Positions 17,520 through 26,598 of a DNA stretch of 64,000 bases are shown here, piece after piece. The notes under the pieces are model-generated. The model did not search any database. It had not been told where the DNA came from and was given only the letters and a program-made list of their open reading frames with translations. Source of the stretch: Flavobacterium sp. HJ-32-4. GTDB lineage: Bacteria; Bacteroidota; Bacteroidia; Flavobacteriales; Flavobacteriaceae. Numbering within the stretch: the first letter of the stretch is position 1; every line of letters starts with the position of its first letter. Made by a program: the position numbers and the translations under genes. The stretch spans positions 620,001-684,000 of the forward strand of contig NZ_CP092832.1 of assembly GCF_022532105.1 (NCBI RefSeq). The letters are read 5' to 3'.

Positions 17520-18708
17520 CCTGATCTATGCGGTATATGTGTGCCTGGTCATCGGCATATTGTGTGCCGGACTCTTGTTTGTATCCGATCTTTACAGCCG
17601 GCTCAACCTGCATTATAACAGCCTGGAATCGCTGTATATCGCCCACCGCTCGGCGGTGCACTACGCCCTCGGGCAGTTTCCCGATACCGAAACGACGATA
17701 GAAGGCACCGACGGCATTGCGTCACAATCCAGCATGCGTCCCTATGGGGTTTTCGATATTCTGAGCGTGCAATCGCATGACGCCCATGATTCGATTGCTT
17801 CCTGTTACCTCGCCGCTCCGATAAATCGCGATCCTACCTGCCTGTTCGTCAGCCGTATCAGCCGCTCTATCTCCTATTCCGGCGCGGTGCGGCTTATCGG
17901 AGAAAAATCGATCCCGGGCGGCGTGCTGACCATCAATTTCCTGTCCGGCGAAAAAACCACGCTGCAGTCAGAAGGGCCATCCCGTGAACAACAGTCGTTA
18001 TTGCCTCCCTTTTCGGATCGGTTTGAAAAAGCCTTCCAAAACGCGAATTTCATTGGCGTCGGGCGCGGTGAACTGTCGCAGGGCGAAAACGGCGTCTACC
18101 ATCGCTCATTCGCTGAACCCGGCGCCCAGCTGTCTACCCGTTCGTTAGACGGGATGGCACTGTCGGGTAATTTCCTGGTGACGGCTTCGGATACCCTGGT
18201 CGTGCCGCGCTCCTCGACACTCGACAACGTGATCCTGCGGGCACCGGTCATCCTTATCGAAGAAGGATTCAGGGGACGGCTACAGGCCTTTGCCACCAAA
18301 AGTCTGCTGGTGGGAAAAGACGTGGTACTTCGGTACCCTTCCGTTCTTTGCCTAAAGGCACCCGGAGCCGGGCTTTCAGAACTGGCGCTCGGTGAAAAGT
18401 CAAGGGTGGCGGGTCTCCTCGTTCTGTTCGGAAATGATGTCGGCAATATCCCGCAACATAAATTGCACATTGATCCGGAGGCGGTGGTAACAGGCGATGT
18501 TTACTGCAGCGGCAAGGTATCGATCAGGGGTAAGGTAAACGGCTCAGTATATGCAAACCGGATGTATTATGAAGATGGCGGAACTGCCAGCGAAAATGCG
18601 CTGGTAGGAACCTGGATCGATGTGTCGAAGCGCCCTGCCTTTTTTGTGTCCCCTAACTTATTTGAAACCAATAACAAACGGTATGGCATTGCGGGTCGTC
18701 TTGAATAA
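17503..18708 (+). CDS. Membrane-anchored beta-helix protein of the T2SS-like operon
   Basis: A single N-terminal transmembrane helix (residues ~6-30) is followed by about 370 exported residues. The last ~170 residues have the short-period hydrophobic pattern of a right-handed beta-helix (SGNFLVTASDTLVV, LRAPVILIEE, VVTGDVYCSGKVSIRG, KVNGSVYANRM), like bactofilins and polymer-forming proteins. It overlaps the gene before and the minor pseudopilin gene after it. By position it would replace GspK or a PilX-type minor component, but the N-terminus lacks the processing Gly/Ala-(X4)-Glu signal of a pseudopilin, and I see no GspK helical insert. A structural role in the pseudopilus base or envelope is inferred from the operon. 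Confidence 0.6.
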   Translation: MVKANSLIYAVYVCLVIGILCAGLLFVSDLYSRLNLHYNSLESLYIAHRSAVHYALGQFPDTETTIEGTDGIASQSSMRPYGVFDILSVQSHDAHDSIASCYLAAPINRDPTCLFVSRISRSISYSGAVRLIGEKSIPGGVLTINFLSGEKTTLQSEGPSREQQSLLPPFSDRFEKAFQNANFIGVGRGELSQGENGVYHRSFAEPGAQLSTRSLDGMALSGNFLVTASDTLVVPRSSTLDNVILRAPVILIEEGFRGRLQAFATKSLLVGKDVVLRYPSVLCLKAPGAGLSELALGEKSRVAGLLVLFGNDVGNIPQHKLHIDPEAVVTGDVYCSGKVSIRGKVNGSVYANRMYYEDGGTASENALVGTWIDVSKRPAFFVSPNLFETNNKRYGIAGRLE

Positions 18709-19000
18709 AGTTCGCGCCGGCTCATTGATCGAATCGGTGATGGCATTGGCCATTATCTCCGCCTGTCTTTTTATCGCGCTGGGTATTTACGGACAGGTAT
18801 TCAGCAAACGCACCAGCGCGCGTTTCTACCTTACGTCGCAGCACATCCAACGCGACTATTTCCTGATGCAGGTGACGCCCGATTCTGTCACCTCAGGCCT
18901 TCCCCAAACCGAGTGGGTAAACGCCGGCTTGCGCGAATTCGTGGTCCCGCAAACCGATTCAACCGCCTTTGAAACGCGTTACTACATATGGGAACCCTGA
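18683..19000 (+). CDS. Minor pseudopilin (GspI/J-type) of the T2SS-like operon
   Basis: A 105-residue protein that starts at 18683, overlapping the previous gene by 26 bp. The class III leader is clear: a short basic leader (MALRVVLNKVRAG), then SLIESVMALAIISACLF with Glu at +5 after the Gly cleavage point. The prepilin peptidase encoded downstream would cut it. The small C-terminal domain has no further motif. Its small size and place before the next pseudopilin suggest a minor pilin of the GspI or GspJ kind. It overlaps the next start by 13 bp. Confidence 0.8.
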   Translation: MALRVVLNKVRAGSLIESVMALAIISACLFIALGIYGQVFSKRTSARFYLTSQHIQRDYFLMQVTPDSVTSGLPQTEWVNAGLREFVVPQTDSTAFETRYYIWEP

Positions 19001-19479
19001 GACACAAAACCGTGCCGGCCTTTTCGGTTTTTGAGGTCATCATCGCGCTGGTGGTGACAGCGATTGTCGTGAGCCTTGTCTTCGTGTTGTTTGACATCGT
19101 AGGCGGACGGCTCCGCGATCTGAAAACGGAGAATGAAAAAACGGCCGACCTTAACCGGCTCTGCTTCCTCCTGAACCGCGACGTATTCGATGCGACCTCG
19201 CTTCGGGTCTCCGATTCGGTTGCCACATTCGGATATGCCTCGGCCGATTCCGCACGCTACCGGGGAACGGATCGGTACCTCATCCGCGAACAACGGGGTT
19301 ATGTAGATACCTTCCACCTCGCCTTCCGGGGCTTCCGGTCTGATACCCTGCGGAATGCCCAACGTACAACCTGCCTGCAACGCATCCGGATCCGGGCGGA
19401 CATCAACGATAGAAAAGAAACACTTTCCTTTTTTCGGACCTTATTTCCTGATATACTTCTTAACCGCGACTCCCTATGA
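18988..19479 (+). CDS. Minor pseudopilin (GspJ/H-type) of the T2SS-like operon
   Basis: The N-terminus reads MGTLRHKTVPA followed by FSVFEVIIALVVTAIVVSL, a prepilin-type segment with Glu at +5 and a long hydrophobic helix. Cleavage would be after Ala instead of the usual Gly, a known but less common variant. The exported domain (~125 residues) is beta-rich and ends with a basic stretch. It overlaps the start of gspF by 4 bp. Assignment among GspH, I and J is not possible by eye. It is processed by the operon's own peptidase, if that is active. Confidence 0.75.
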   Translation: MGTLRHKTVPAFSVFEVIIALVVTAIVVSLVFVLFDIVGGRLRDLKTENEKTADLNRLCFLLNRDVFDATSLRVSDSVATFGYASADSARYRGTDRYLIREQRGYVDTFHLAFRGFRSDTLRNAQRTTCLQRIRIRADINDRKETLSFFRTLFPDILLNRDSL

Positions 19480-20591
19480 GCCTTGACCTATCCCAATACG
19501 AACGGATCCAGAAGGGACGTGAGGAGAAAAAAACCGGTTTCTCCTTTTCCAGTAAGAAACTGTCTGATAAAAAGAAAGAAATTCTGTATCGGGAGTTGGG
19601 ACTTTTGCTCCGTTCCGGGGTAGATTTTCGAAAATCGCTTGAAATCCTGGGCCATCAGGCGGACAGCACATTGGAAAAAAAGGTGATTGAGGACATCCGG
19701 CTTAAAGTCGTACACGGAAAGCCCATATACGAAGCGATGCGTTCGTCGGGGCAGTTTTCGCCTTATGAATACTACAGCGTACAGATTGGAGAAGAGACAC
19801 GAAAACTCGAACAGGTACTGACAGAACTACAAAAGTTCTTTACACGAAGGATCCAGATGAAGCGCCAGGTCATTTCGGTACTGACCTACCCTTCCATCGT
19901 ATTGGCCGTAACGTTTGGCGTGCTCTACTTCATGCTGCATAAAGTCGTTCCGATGTTTAGCACGGTGTTCCGTCAATTTGGGAGCGAGCTACCCAAAAGC
20001 ACCCGCATCATCCTGTCACTTTCCCAGCACAGCGGCTTGATTTTCGGCACATTTGGCGCAGTTATCATAGCGTTGGTGGTGGCGCACTACAGCCTGCGGA
20101 ACCAGGAAAACTATCGGCGGATGACAGCGTCTGCCGTGCTCCGTATACCGTTCTTTGGGAAACTCATCCGCAAGATCTACCTGTCGCGTTTCTGCCAGTC
20201 TATGAATTTACTGCTTTCGTCCAGGACCACCCTGTTGAATTCGCTGACCCTTACGTCAAAAATGATTGGGTTTTATCCGGTAGAAAAGTCGATTGAGGCC
20301 GTGAAAGCGGATATTACGAAAGGCGCCACCTTATCGGAAGGACTCAGGAAGCATGCGGTGTATGAAAATCGGATGGTGGCGATGATTGAAGTAGCCGAAC
20401 AAGTCAATGAACTCGACACCATGTTTGAGCGTCTGTCTGAACAGTATAACGACGACATCAACCACCAAACGAAAATGATTGGCGTTGTGCTTGAGCCCAT
20501 GATTATCATATTTATCGGCGTGATCGTGGGCGTCATTATGATTTCGATGTATGCGCCGATGTTTGACCTGAGCAAAATTATACACCGATGA
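19476..20591 (+). CDS. gspF: Inner-membrane platform protein GspF/PilC family
   Basis: The 371-residue protein has two repeated cytoplasmic GspF domains (about 45-165 and 245-365). The first shows LLRSGVDFRKSLEILG, the second LLLSSRTTLLNSLTLTSKM. Three hydrophobic segments are visible: after residue ~130 (VLTYPSIVLAVTFGVLYFML), ~185-205, and at the C-terminus (MIIIFIGVIVGVIMISMYAPMF). The final 'PM(F/I)' motif is typical of the family. It serves as the platform that couples GspE ATP hydrolysis to pseudopilus assembly. Its start overlaps the previous stop (ATGA). A gap of about 80 bp follows, the longest in the operon. Confidence 0.92.
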   Translation: MSLDLSQYERIQKGREEKKTGFSFSSKKLSDKKKEILYRELGLLLRSGVDFRKSLEILGHQADSTLEKKVIEDIRLKVVHGKPIYEAMRSSGQFSPYEYYSVQIGEETRKLEQVLTELQKFFTRRIQMKRQVISVLTYPSIVLAVTFGVLYFMLHKVVPMFSTVFRQFGSELPKSTRIILSLSQHSGLIFGTFGAVIIALVVAHYSLRNQENYRRMTASAVLRIPFFGKLIRKIYLSRFCQSMNLLLSSRTTLLNSLTLTSKMIGFYPVEKSIEAVKADITKGATLSEGLRKHAVYENRMVAMIEVAEQVNELDTMFERLSEQYNDDINHQTKMIGVVLEPMIIIFIGVIVGVIMISMYAPMFDLSKIIHR

Positions 20592-20669
20592 ATTTAACAG
20601 TACATCGCGCTTTTTTATTAAGAGAATTTTAAAAAAAACACGTAATTAGTGACGTACAAATCATGCATC

Positions 20670-21104
20670 ATGAGAAAGTTCTACAGACATCCGGCGAGGC
20701 GCAACCCAGCCTGGCGGGTACGGGCCTATTCTATGACTGAAATCCTTATCGTGTTGTGCATTATCGGCATCATCCTGCTTATGGTGTTGCCGAACCAGAC
20801 ATCGGTTATCAGCCAGGCTAAATCAATTGAGGCGCAGGCGATGCTGAACCAGGTATATGGTCTTGAGAAAAGTTATTTCTATCGCTATTCAAAGTACACG
20901 TCCAATTTGGAGGAACTGGGTTTTGAGCAAGAGCAAACCGTCGACCAGGGCGGCCAGGCGGTTTATAAAATTGAAATCGCAGAAGCCACCAACAACGGGT
21001 TCCTGGCACGAGCGACGTCTGTTTCTGACCTTGACGGTGACGGCGCGTTCAATACCTGGGAAATAGACGATAAGAAAATATTGACGGAAACGAATAAGGA
21101 ATAA
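20670..21104 (+). CDS. Major pseudopilin (GspG-like)
   Basis: The ATG at 20670 is preferred over the upstream GTG at 20649. A 21-residue basic leader ends RVRAYSMTEILIVLCIIGIIL; the hydrophobic N-helix and Glu at the +5-type position are clear, while the residue before the cut is not Gly. The C-terminal domain has the GspG-like layout of a long helix, then a short sheet (SKYTSNLEELGFE) and an acidic calcium-loop-like stretch (SVSDLDGDGAFNTWEID) close to the calcium site seen in GspG proteins. It lies after a 78-bp gap in the operon, which may allow separate expression of this more abundant subunit. It is the probable main fibre subunit. Confidence 0.8.
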   Translation: MRKFYRHPARRNPAWRVRAYSMTEILIVLCIIGIILLMVLPNQTSVISQAKSIEAQAMLNQVYGLEKSYFYRYSKYTSNLEELGFEQEQTVDQGGQAVYKIEIAEATNNGFLARATSVSDLDGDGAFNTWEIDDKKILTETNKE

Positions 21105-21105
21105 G

Positions 21106-21579
21106 GTGGGACTTTTGCTGGCCTGTTGCGTCATGGTAAGCCTTGCGCTCATGTTTTGGCAGGATATCCGATATCGCGAGATACATATCCTACTTCCTCC
21201 AGCGGTTTTTGCCTGCGCATTTGGTCTCGGCGGTAGCTGGCGTCAAGCCCTTGCGGGAATGGGTTTTTTTATGGTGGTATTCGGGACAATGACGGTTTAT
21301 ATGAGGGTACGGCAAAAAGAGTGGGTGAATCCGTTTCGGGCTTATTTTGGGCTCGGCGACTTCCTGTTTTTTCTCGCCGTGACGCCTTTTTTCAGCCTCC
21401 GGTCATACGTCCTGTTTTTCATTTGCTCGATGGTCTTTTCCCTTGCGATAGTAACCGTTTGGGGAGGGCAGCTGAAACAGAGTGTGCCGTTGGCCGGCCT
21501 GGCCGCGCTCTTTTTCGCAGGTGTCATAGCGGCTTCTTTCTTCTTTCCCATTGAGGGCTTAGCTTTTCAATTACGATGA
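21106..21579 (+). CDS. Prepilin peptidase (A24 family, short form)
   Basis: A GTG start 1 bp after the previous stop gives a 157-residue membrane protein with about five or six hydrophobic helices. The two catalytic aspartates of A24 aspartic peptidases are visible: the first in FWQDIRYREIH and the second in the FGLGDFLFF version of the GxGD motif. The N-terminal cysteine-rich methyltransferase half of full-length PilD/GspO is absent, as in archaeal and some bacterial short forms, so the mature pilins may stay unmethylated. It cleaves the pseudopilin leaders at the cytoplasmic membrane face. It overlaps gspE by 4 bp. Confidence 0.85.
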   Translation: MGLLLACCVMVSLALMFWQDIRYREIHILLPPAVFACAFGLGGSWRQALAGMGFFMVVFGTMTVYMRVRQKEWVNPFRAYFGLGDFLFFLAVTPFFSLRSYVLFFICSMVFSLAIVTVWGGQLKQSVPLAGLAALFFAGVIAASFFFPIEGLAFQLR

Positions 21580-22973
21580 TTGAGCTAACTGTACATCCGA
21601 GGCACCGACACCTGATCAGCGGCGATCTGGCTAATCACTATCGTGTGATTCCTGCAGACGGGGACGAGCATTTCGTTCGGTTCTATATAGATGATGCCGC
21701 CGACCTGTCGTGTCGGGATGAACTTGAATTGCTATTAGGGAAGGAGGTAATCCTCGACCCTGTATCGGGCGGCTCGGTTGAAAAAGCCCTGTCATTGCAT
21801 TATCGAAAAGACCGGGGTGACAGCATTCGGGCGTTCAGTGTCGGCGAAACTGACTTCCTTGAGGATCTTCTTACTGAGGCCCGCTCGCTCAAATGCAGTG
21901 ACATCCACTTCGAAGCGTTCGAAAAAAGCGCCCGTATCCGGTTTCGAATAGACGGACAACTGCTAGAGCGCTACAAGATCGAGCCTGACCAATACCTTGA
22001 ATTAGTGAACAAAGTCAAGATACGTTCTAAACTTAACATCACTGAGAAAAGGCTACCCCAGGACGGTCGTATTACAAACGATACTTTCGACATTCGTGTA
22101 TCAATACTGCCTACGCTTTTCGGCGAAAAAATCGTTTTGCGTTTGCTCGGCCAGGACGCGTCTGCCATTGAGCTCGATACCCTCGGCTTTCGCCGGGAGG
22201 AACTCGACATCTACCTGGAAGGCGTTAAAAAACCTAATGGCATCATCCTCATCAGCGGCCCGACAGGATCCGGAAAAACCACAACGTTGTATGCCACACT
22301 GCGTCTGTTGAATGACGCGCGGCGGAATATTGTTACAGTCGAAGATCCTATTGAATATACACTTGCTGGCATCAACCAGGTACAGCTAAAAGAAGATATC
22401 GGCCTTACGTTTGCAGCCGCACTACGTTCTTTCCTGCGCCAGGATCCGGACATCATTATGCTGGGTGAAATACGGGATCCGGAAACAGCCCTCATGGCCA
22501 TTCGGGCATCCCTTACAGGACACCTTGTATTGTCGACCATCCATACGAATTCTGCCACGGGTACGATTTCCCGACTCATCGATATGGGCATCCCTCCCTA
22601 CCTGATTTCAGAGACGTTAAATCTCTCGGTAGCACAACGACTCGTTCGTAAACTTTGCGTGCACTGTCGGGAAGCGGTATCCACAGACGAGACCGATTTC
22701 CCGGATCACTTCTCTTTCCCTTTCCCGATTGATAAGCACTTTCAGGCAAAAGGGTGTAATGCCTGTTATCATACCGGATACAGTGGCAGGATAGCTATTT
22801 ATGAACTGCTGCCGGTAGACCGAAAAGTAGCGGAGAAAATCAAGGCGGGACAGGTGACGGAACTCGTTACCGGAGAGTGGAAAGACCAGACCTTATCGTA
22901 TAAAGCGTTCTCCCTTCTCGCTGAGGGTGTCACATCGCTTGAAGAAATTTATCCTATCCTTATAACCTATTAG
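21576..22973 (+). CDS. gspE: Secretion ATPase GspE/PilB
   Basis: A 465-residue hexameric ATPase. Walker A is SGPTGSGKTTT, the Asp box follows (VTVEDPIEYT), Walker B is DPDIIMLGEIRDPETA, and the His box is TGHLVLSTIHTN. The tetracysteine zinc motif is present (LCVHCREA, then GCNACYHTGYSGR), which distinguishes GspE/PilB from the retraction ATPase PilT. The N1 domain is short (about 75 residues), shorter than in Proteobacteria. It powers pseudopilus extension together with GspF and the GspL-like protein of the same operon. It starts inside the peptidase stop (ATGA) and is followed 1 bp later by the secretin. Confidence 0.95.
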   Translation: MIELTVHPRHRHLISGDLANHYRVIPADGDEHFVRFYIDDAADLSCRDELELLLGKEVILDPVSGGSVEKALSLHYRKDRGDSIRAFSVGETDFLEDLLTEARSLKCSDIHFEAFEKSARIRFRIDGQLLERYKIEPDQYLELVNKVKIRSKLNITEKRLPQDGRITNDTFDIRVSILPTLFGEKIVLRLLGQDASAIELDTLGFRREELDIYLEGVKKPNGIILISGPTGSGKTTTLYATLRLLNDARRNIVTVEDPIEYTLAGINQVQLKEDIGLTFAAALRSFLRQDPDIIMLGEIRDPETALMAIRASLTGHLVLSTIHTNSATGTISRLIDMGIPPYLISETLNLSVAQRLVRKLCVHCREAVSTDETDFPDHFSFPFPIDKHFQAKGCNACYHTGYSGRIAIYELLPVDRKVAEKIKAGQVTELVTGEWKDQTLSYKAFSLLAEGVTSLEEIYPILITY

Positions 22974-22974
22974 C

Positions 22975-24885
22975 ATGACAAACCGTCTCTGGGTCATCCT
23001 TATTCTTTTTTTGTCGTGTTGCGCATCCGCCCAACAAGACCTGAGCGCTCTTGATAAACAGTTCACGGAACTGGCTTTCAAGAAAAAAGGACTGAACGAC
23101 GTCATTAAAACGGATGTGTCAGGACTGGTGCTTCGCGATTTTATCAATACCGTCGCGCAGGAGCATCAGCTAAACGTTAGCATTGATTCCGATCTCGACC
23201 AGTTGGTGGTAAATAGCTTTTTCGACGTAACGGTAAAGGACGTGTTCCTATTCCTTGTTCAGAAATACGATCTGGAGGTATCCTTTATGAATACGATCAT
23301 ACTCTTCAAAAAAAGAAAGGCCCTCCCTCCACCCTTAGTAGAGAAAATCAGGAAGCTTCCGAACATCGAATACAACGCCCAGAACGATTTCCTTTCCGTA
23401 AAACTTGAAAAAGATTCACTCGCGAACGTAGCCCAGGGCATCATTGACCGTTCAGGGAAAAACCTGGTTTTGTCTCCAGAGGTACGAAACCAAACCATTT
23501 CCGCTTACATCCTAAACCGACCCTTCGACCAAGTGCTTGACATGATGGCCAAATCCAATGCACTTCAGGTCACAAAAGACGAAAATGGGTTTTATTATAT
23601 TGACCGGGGTTCGCCTATTTTGACACCTGCTTCGCCAGACAAGGCTTCGAAACAACCCAAGACTACGAAAGCCAACGCCGACGTGCCAGGCGGATTTGAG
23701 ATAATCGAAAACGAGAACGGGTATGTTTCGGTTCGGGCCAATATGGCCGATATGGCAGAGCTTATAACGGCCGTGGCAGAGAAAGTAAAGGCAAATTACT
23801 TTTATTATAACAAACCGGAAGGTGAAAAAGTCAGCCTTAACGTTGAAAACGTAACGTTCGATACCTTATTGGGGCATATTTTCAAAGGAAAAAAATACAC
23901 CTTTAAGGTTCAGGATAATTATTACCTTATCGGAGAACAGGTAGTGGAAGGACTGCGTTCTACCGAGCTTATTCAACTGGAAAACCGCTCTATCGAATCG
24001 GTGTTGCAGTCGCTACCGCGTGTTTTCAGTGAGAAATTGGAAATAAAAGAGTTCATCGAACTCAACGGATTGATTGTATCAGGCGCCAAAACCATCGTTG
24101 ACGAATTGCGCGTTTACGTGAGGCAGATTGACAAAGTCGTTCCGATGGTACAAATCGAAGTGATTATCGTACAATACAAGAAAGCGTACGATATTCAAAC
24201 CGGAATTAAAGCCGGTCTTGACAAAACGGCCAATCCAACGACCTCTGGCGTACTATTTCCCAATCCGGAAGTCAATCTTAATGCCTCTTCCGTCAACAAT
24301 TTGATTGATGCGTTTAACGGACTTGGTTTCATTAAGCTCGGTAAGGTCACGGAGGCTTTTTACCTGAACTTACAGGCCCTGGAGAACAATTCTATCATCA
24401 AAATCGAGTCGACGCCCAAGATAGCCACCATTAGTGGTCATGAGGCCCGTTTGGCCATCGGCGAGACGAGCTATTATTTCGAGCAGACTAACCAGCTGAT
24501 CAACAGCGGACTAAACAATAATGTCTTACAATCTGGATCTTGGAAGAGCACCGACGCTAACCTTAGCGTATCTATAAAACCGTATGTATCGACCGATGAA
24601 AATGTCACGCTGACAGTTGTCGTAGAAAAAAGTTCCTTCCTGGCTCGGGTCGGAGCCACAGCACCGCCGGGCAAAGCGACGCAGAAATTCGAGTCGTTGG
24701 TACGCGTGAAGAATGGGGAAATGGTACTCCTCGGCGGACTTGATGAACTACAAAAAGAAAATTCCGGAACTGGAACGCCTCTTCTATCGCGGATTCCCAT
24801 TCTAAAATGGCTTTTCAGTAGTCGGAAAAAATCGAAAAGCAATTCGAAGTTGCATATTTTCATCAAACCGTCTGTAATCTATTGA
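22975..24885 (+). CDS. gspD: Outer-membrane secretin GspD/PilQ family
   Basis: A 636-residue protein with a Sec signal (residues 1-19, ending CCASAQ). N-domains follow: an STN-like/N0 stretch (~45-110), and repeated KH-like N domains (~120-215 and 235-400). The C-terminal secretin core runs from about 400 (VPMVQIEVIIVQYKK) and includes the typical end (LLSRIPILKWLFSSRKK, then FIKPSVIY). It forms the outer-membrane gate. There is no obvious S-domain for a classical pilotin; the lipoprotein later in the operon could fill that job. Its stop overlaps the next start. Confidence 0.93.
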   Translation: MTNRLWVILILFLSCCASAQQDLSALDKQFTELAFKKKGLNDVIKTDVSGLVLRDFINTVAQEHQLNVSIDSDLDQLVVNSFFDVTVKDVFLFLVQKYDLEVSFMNTIILFKKRKALPPPLVEKIRKLPNIEYNAQNDFLSVKLEKDSLANVAQGIIDRSGKNLVLSPEVRNQTISAYILNRPFDQVLDMMAKSNALQVTKDENGFYYIDRGSPILTPASPDKASKQPKTTKANADVPGGFEIIENENGYVSVRANMADMAELITAVAEKVKANYFYYNKPEGEKVSLNVENVTFDTLLGHIFKGKKYTFKVQDNYYLIGEQVVEGLRSTELIQLENRSIESVLQSLPRVFSEKLEIKEFIELNGLIVSGAKTIVDELRVYVRQIDKVVPMVQIEVIIVQYKKAYDIQTGIKAGLDKTANPTTSGVLFPNPEVNLNASSVNNLIDAFNGLGFIKLGKVTEAFYLNLQALENNSIIKIESTPKIATISGHEARLAIGETSYYFEQTNQLINSGLNNNVLQSGSWKSTDANLSVSIKPYVSTDENVTLTVVVEKSSFLARVGATAPPGKATQKFESLVRVKNGEMVLLGGLDELQKENSGTGTPLLSRIPILKWLFSSRKKSKSNSKLHIFIKPSVIY

Positions 24886-26075
24886 TGAGTGCTGTTTGGG
24901 AAAATATCACGTCTATTCGGCAGCTACGGGTAATCGGGCTTTACCGTGACGATGACAATAATGAATATTGGAACGTTCTGACGGTTAAACGCAAAGGTAA
25001 GTCCCTTGTCATTACAGATGCCGTCTCATTCGATGATCTCGAAACACTGGATAAGGCGACCGATAAAAAGACGCCTGTTGTAATTGTTCTGGAGGGAAAA
25101 GGCATACTATTCAAACAAACAACGGCAACCGACCCGGTAGATGCTGCATGGCTTCGCAGCCTCGCATTCGACACTATCTATTTCTCGGCCTGGGAACATC
25201 GTGAAAACAGTTACCTCTTCTTTTGCCGAAGAAGTCTGGCCGACCGATACCTCGACCTCCTGAGAGATCGAAAATTTGAAATACTCGATGTGTATGTTGG
25301 AAGTATTACTTCTTTGCTTCTTTTGAACGGACAACCGGGGGCGTCGCTATTTGCCGGTGATTATCGATTACAGATCTCAAGCGATTTTACCCCTGTCGTC
25401 GAACGACATTACCCCGTTGACAAGGCGGTTCTTTACGCAGTGGGTGACTGGAGCTTGAACCCGCTACAAACCTCGCTTTTTGCTTCCGCCGCGCATTTCT
25501 TTGTACCTGTGGAAGCCCTCACAAAATCCAATGGGCAATGGGCTGACATCGAAGAGGTCAAATACAAGCGATTGTTCTCGGTGGTTGGTGTGGCTGTTCT
25601 TCTGGGGTTTTTCGTGCTTCTTGCCATCAGCTATGGGCTCATGCAGTATTACAACAGCAGGAATGCCGAGTTGTCTCTTAAAATGGTCTATTATAATCAA
25701 TCTTTCGAAGACATTAAGGACATGGAACGAAAGATAGAGGAAAAGCAGGCAATACTAAATGGCACTGGGTTCTCGTCTACCCATTTTCTTAGTTTTTATC
25801 TATCCGAACTGGCACAAACCTGCCCGGCTGATATCCAGTTCACAGATCTTGGCGTTCAACCGGTGGAGAAAGAGATCAAGAGCGCGGAGAAAATCCTGAC
25901 ACAGGTAGGCACGATTATCCTGAAAGGATCTGTATACGATCAGACCTCGTTTAATACCTGGATCAAATCCGTTCGTTCCCGCAGCTGGATTGATAGGGTG
26001 GAAATCAAATCGCTAAAGAAAGACAAAAAAGGTGCCACTCTTTTTGAACTCGACATCTCGGTGAAAAATGTTTGA
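24885..26075 (+). CDS. GspL-like / PilM-PilN-type assembly protein
   Basis: The ATG at 24885 overlaps the secretin stop. The N-terminal ~230 residues are cytoplasmic with an actin-like PilM/GspL pattern (VIVLEGKGILFKQ, AVGDWSLNPL). One transmembrane helix follows (about 230-250, FSVVGVAVLLGFFVLLAISYGL), then a periplasmic coiled coil and a ferredoxin-like PilN/GspL domain (residues ~300-396). This fused layout is that of GspL, which links GspE to the periplasm. Identity is inferred from topology and position between GspD and a GspM-like gene; sequence similarity to known GspL is weak by eye. Confidence 0.75.
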   Translation: MSAVWENITSIRQLRVIGLYRDDDNNEYWNVLTVKRKGKSLVITDAVSFDDLETLDKATDKKTPVVIVLEGKGILFKQTTATDPVDAAWLRSLAFDTIYFSAWEHRENSYLFFCRRSLADRYLDLLRDRKFEILDVYVGSITSLLLLNGQPGASLFAGDYRLQISSDFTPVVERHYPVDKAVLYAVGDWSLNPLQTSLFASAAHFFVPVEALTKSNGQWADIEEVKYKRLFSVVGVAVLLGFFVLLAISYGLMQYYNSRNAELSLKMVYYNQSFEDIKDMERKIEEKQAILNGTGFSSTHFLSFYLSELAQTCPADIQFTDLGVQPVEKEIKSAEKILTQVGTIILKGSVYDQTSFNTWIKSVRSRSWIDRVEIKSLKKDKKGATLFELDISVKNV

Positions 26076-26598
26076 AAACCTATCTTATAAGACGAAGTTC
26101 AGGGCCTTGATCGTCATCGCCTGTATGCTGTCTGTGGCAGCATACAGACGGTCATTCTACCCGCTTTTTCAGGTGGTGGAGGAGCACCATGCCCTATCAG
26201 AAAAAGTGCGGGAGATAACGCAACGTACGGAAGGAAAGCGTGATCTCGACAAAAAGCTGTCGTTGCTTGACCGGCTCATCGGAAAACAGGATGTGGTTCC
26301 AGATCAAGTACAGCAAGATATCATATCGTTTGTAACACAACATGCTTCCGGACGTATTTCCGTAAACAAACTAGCACCGGTGCATGCGATACAAGAAGGC
26401 CGATATCGTATTTTCAGCTATCAGGTAGAACTGACCGGCTCTTTCAATGACCTTTTACGGTTGTCGTACGAGTTTGAAAAATCGTTTACCGATTCGAAAA
26501 TAGTCAGTATGCAGTTTTTTGTAACCCGAAAAAATGAACGTGTTGAGGCACTACATCTCACTATAATATTTCAAAACTATGAAAACAATCCGGCTTAG
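26068..26598 (+). CDS. GspM/PilO-like assembly protein
   Basis: A 176-residue protein overlapping the previous gene by 8 bp. It has a short cytoplasmic start, one transmembrane helix (FRALIVIACMLSVAAY), a coiled coil (~40-75) and a small ferredoxin-like domain (~90-175; YQVELTGSFNDLLRLSYEFE, a pattern shared with PilO). This is the topology of GspM/PilO, the partner of GspL/PilN in the inner-membrane assembly complex. It overlaps the next gene by 20 bp, so translation is probably coupled. Confidence 0.72.
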   Translation: MFENLSYKTKFRALIVIACMLSVAAYRRSFYPLFQVVEEHHALSEKVREITQRTEGKRDLDKKLSLLDRLIGKQDVVPDQVQQDIISFVTQHASGRISVNKLAPVHAIQEGRYRIFSYQVELTGSFNDLLRLSYEFEKSFTDSKIVSMQFFVTRKNERVEALHLTIIFQNYENNPA

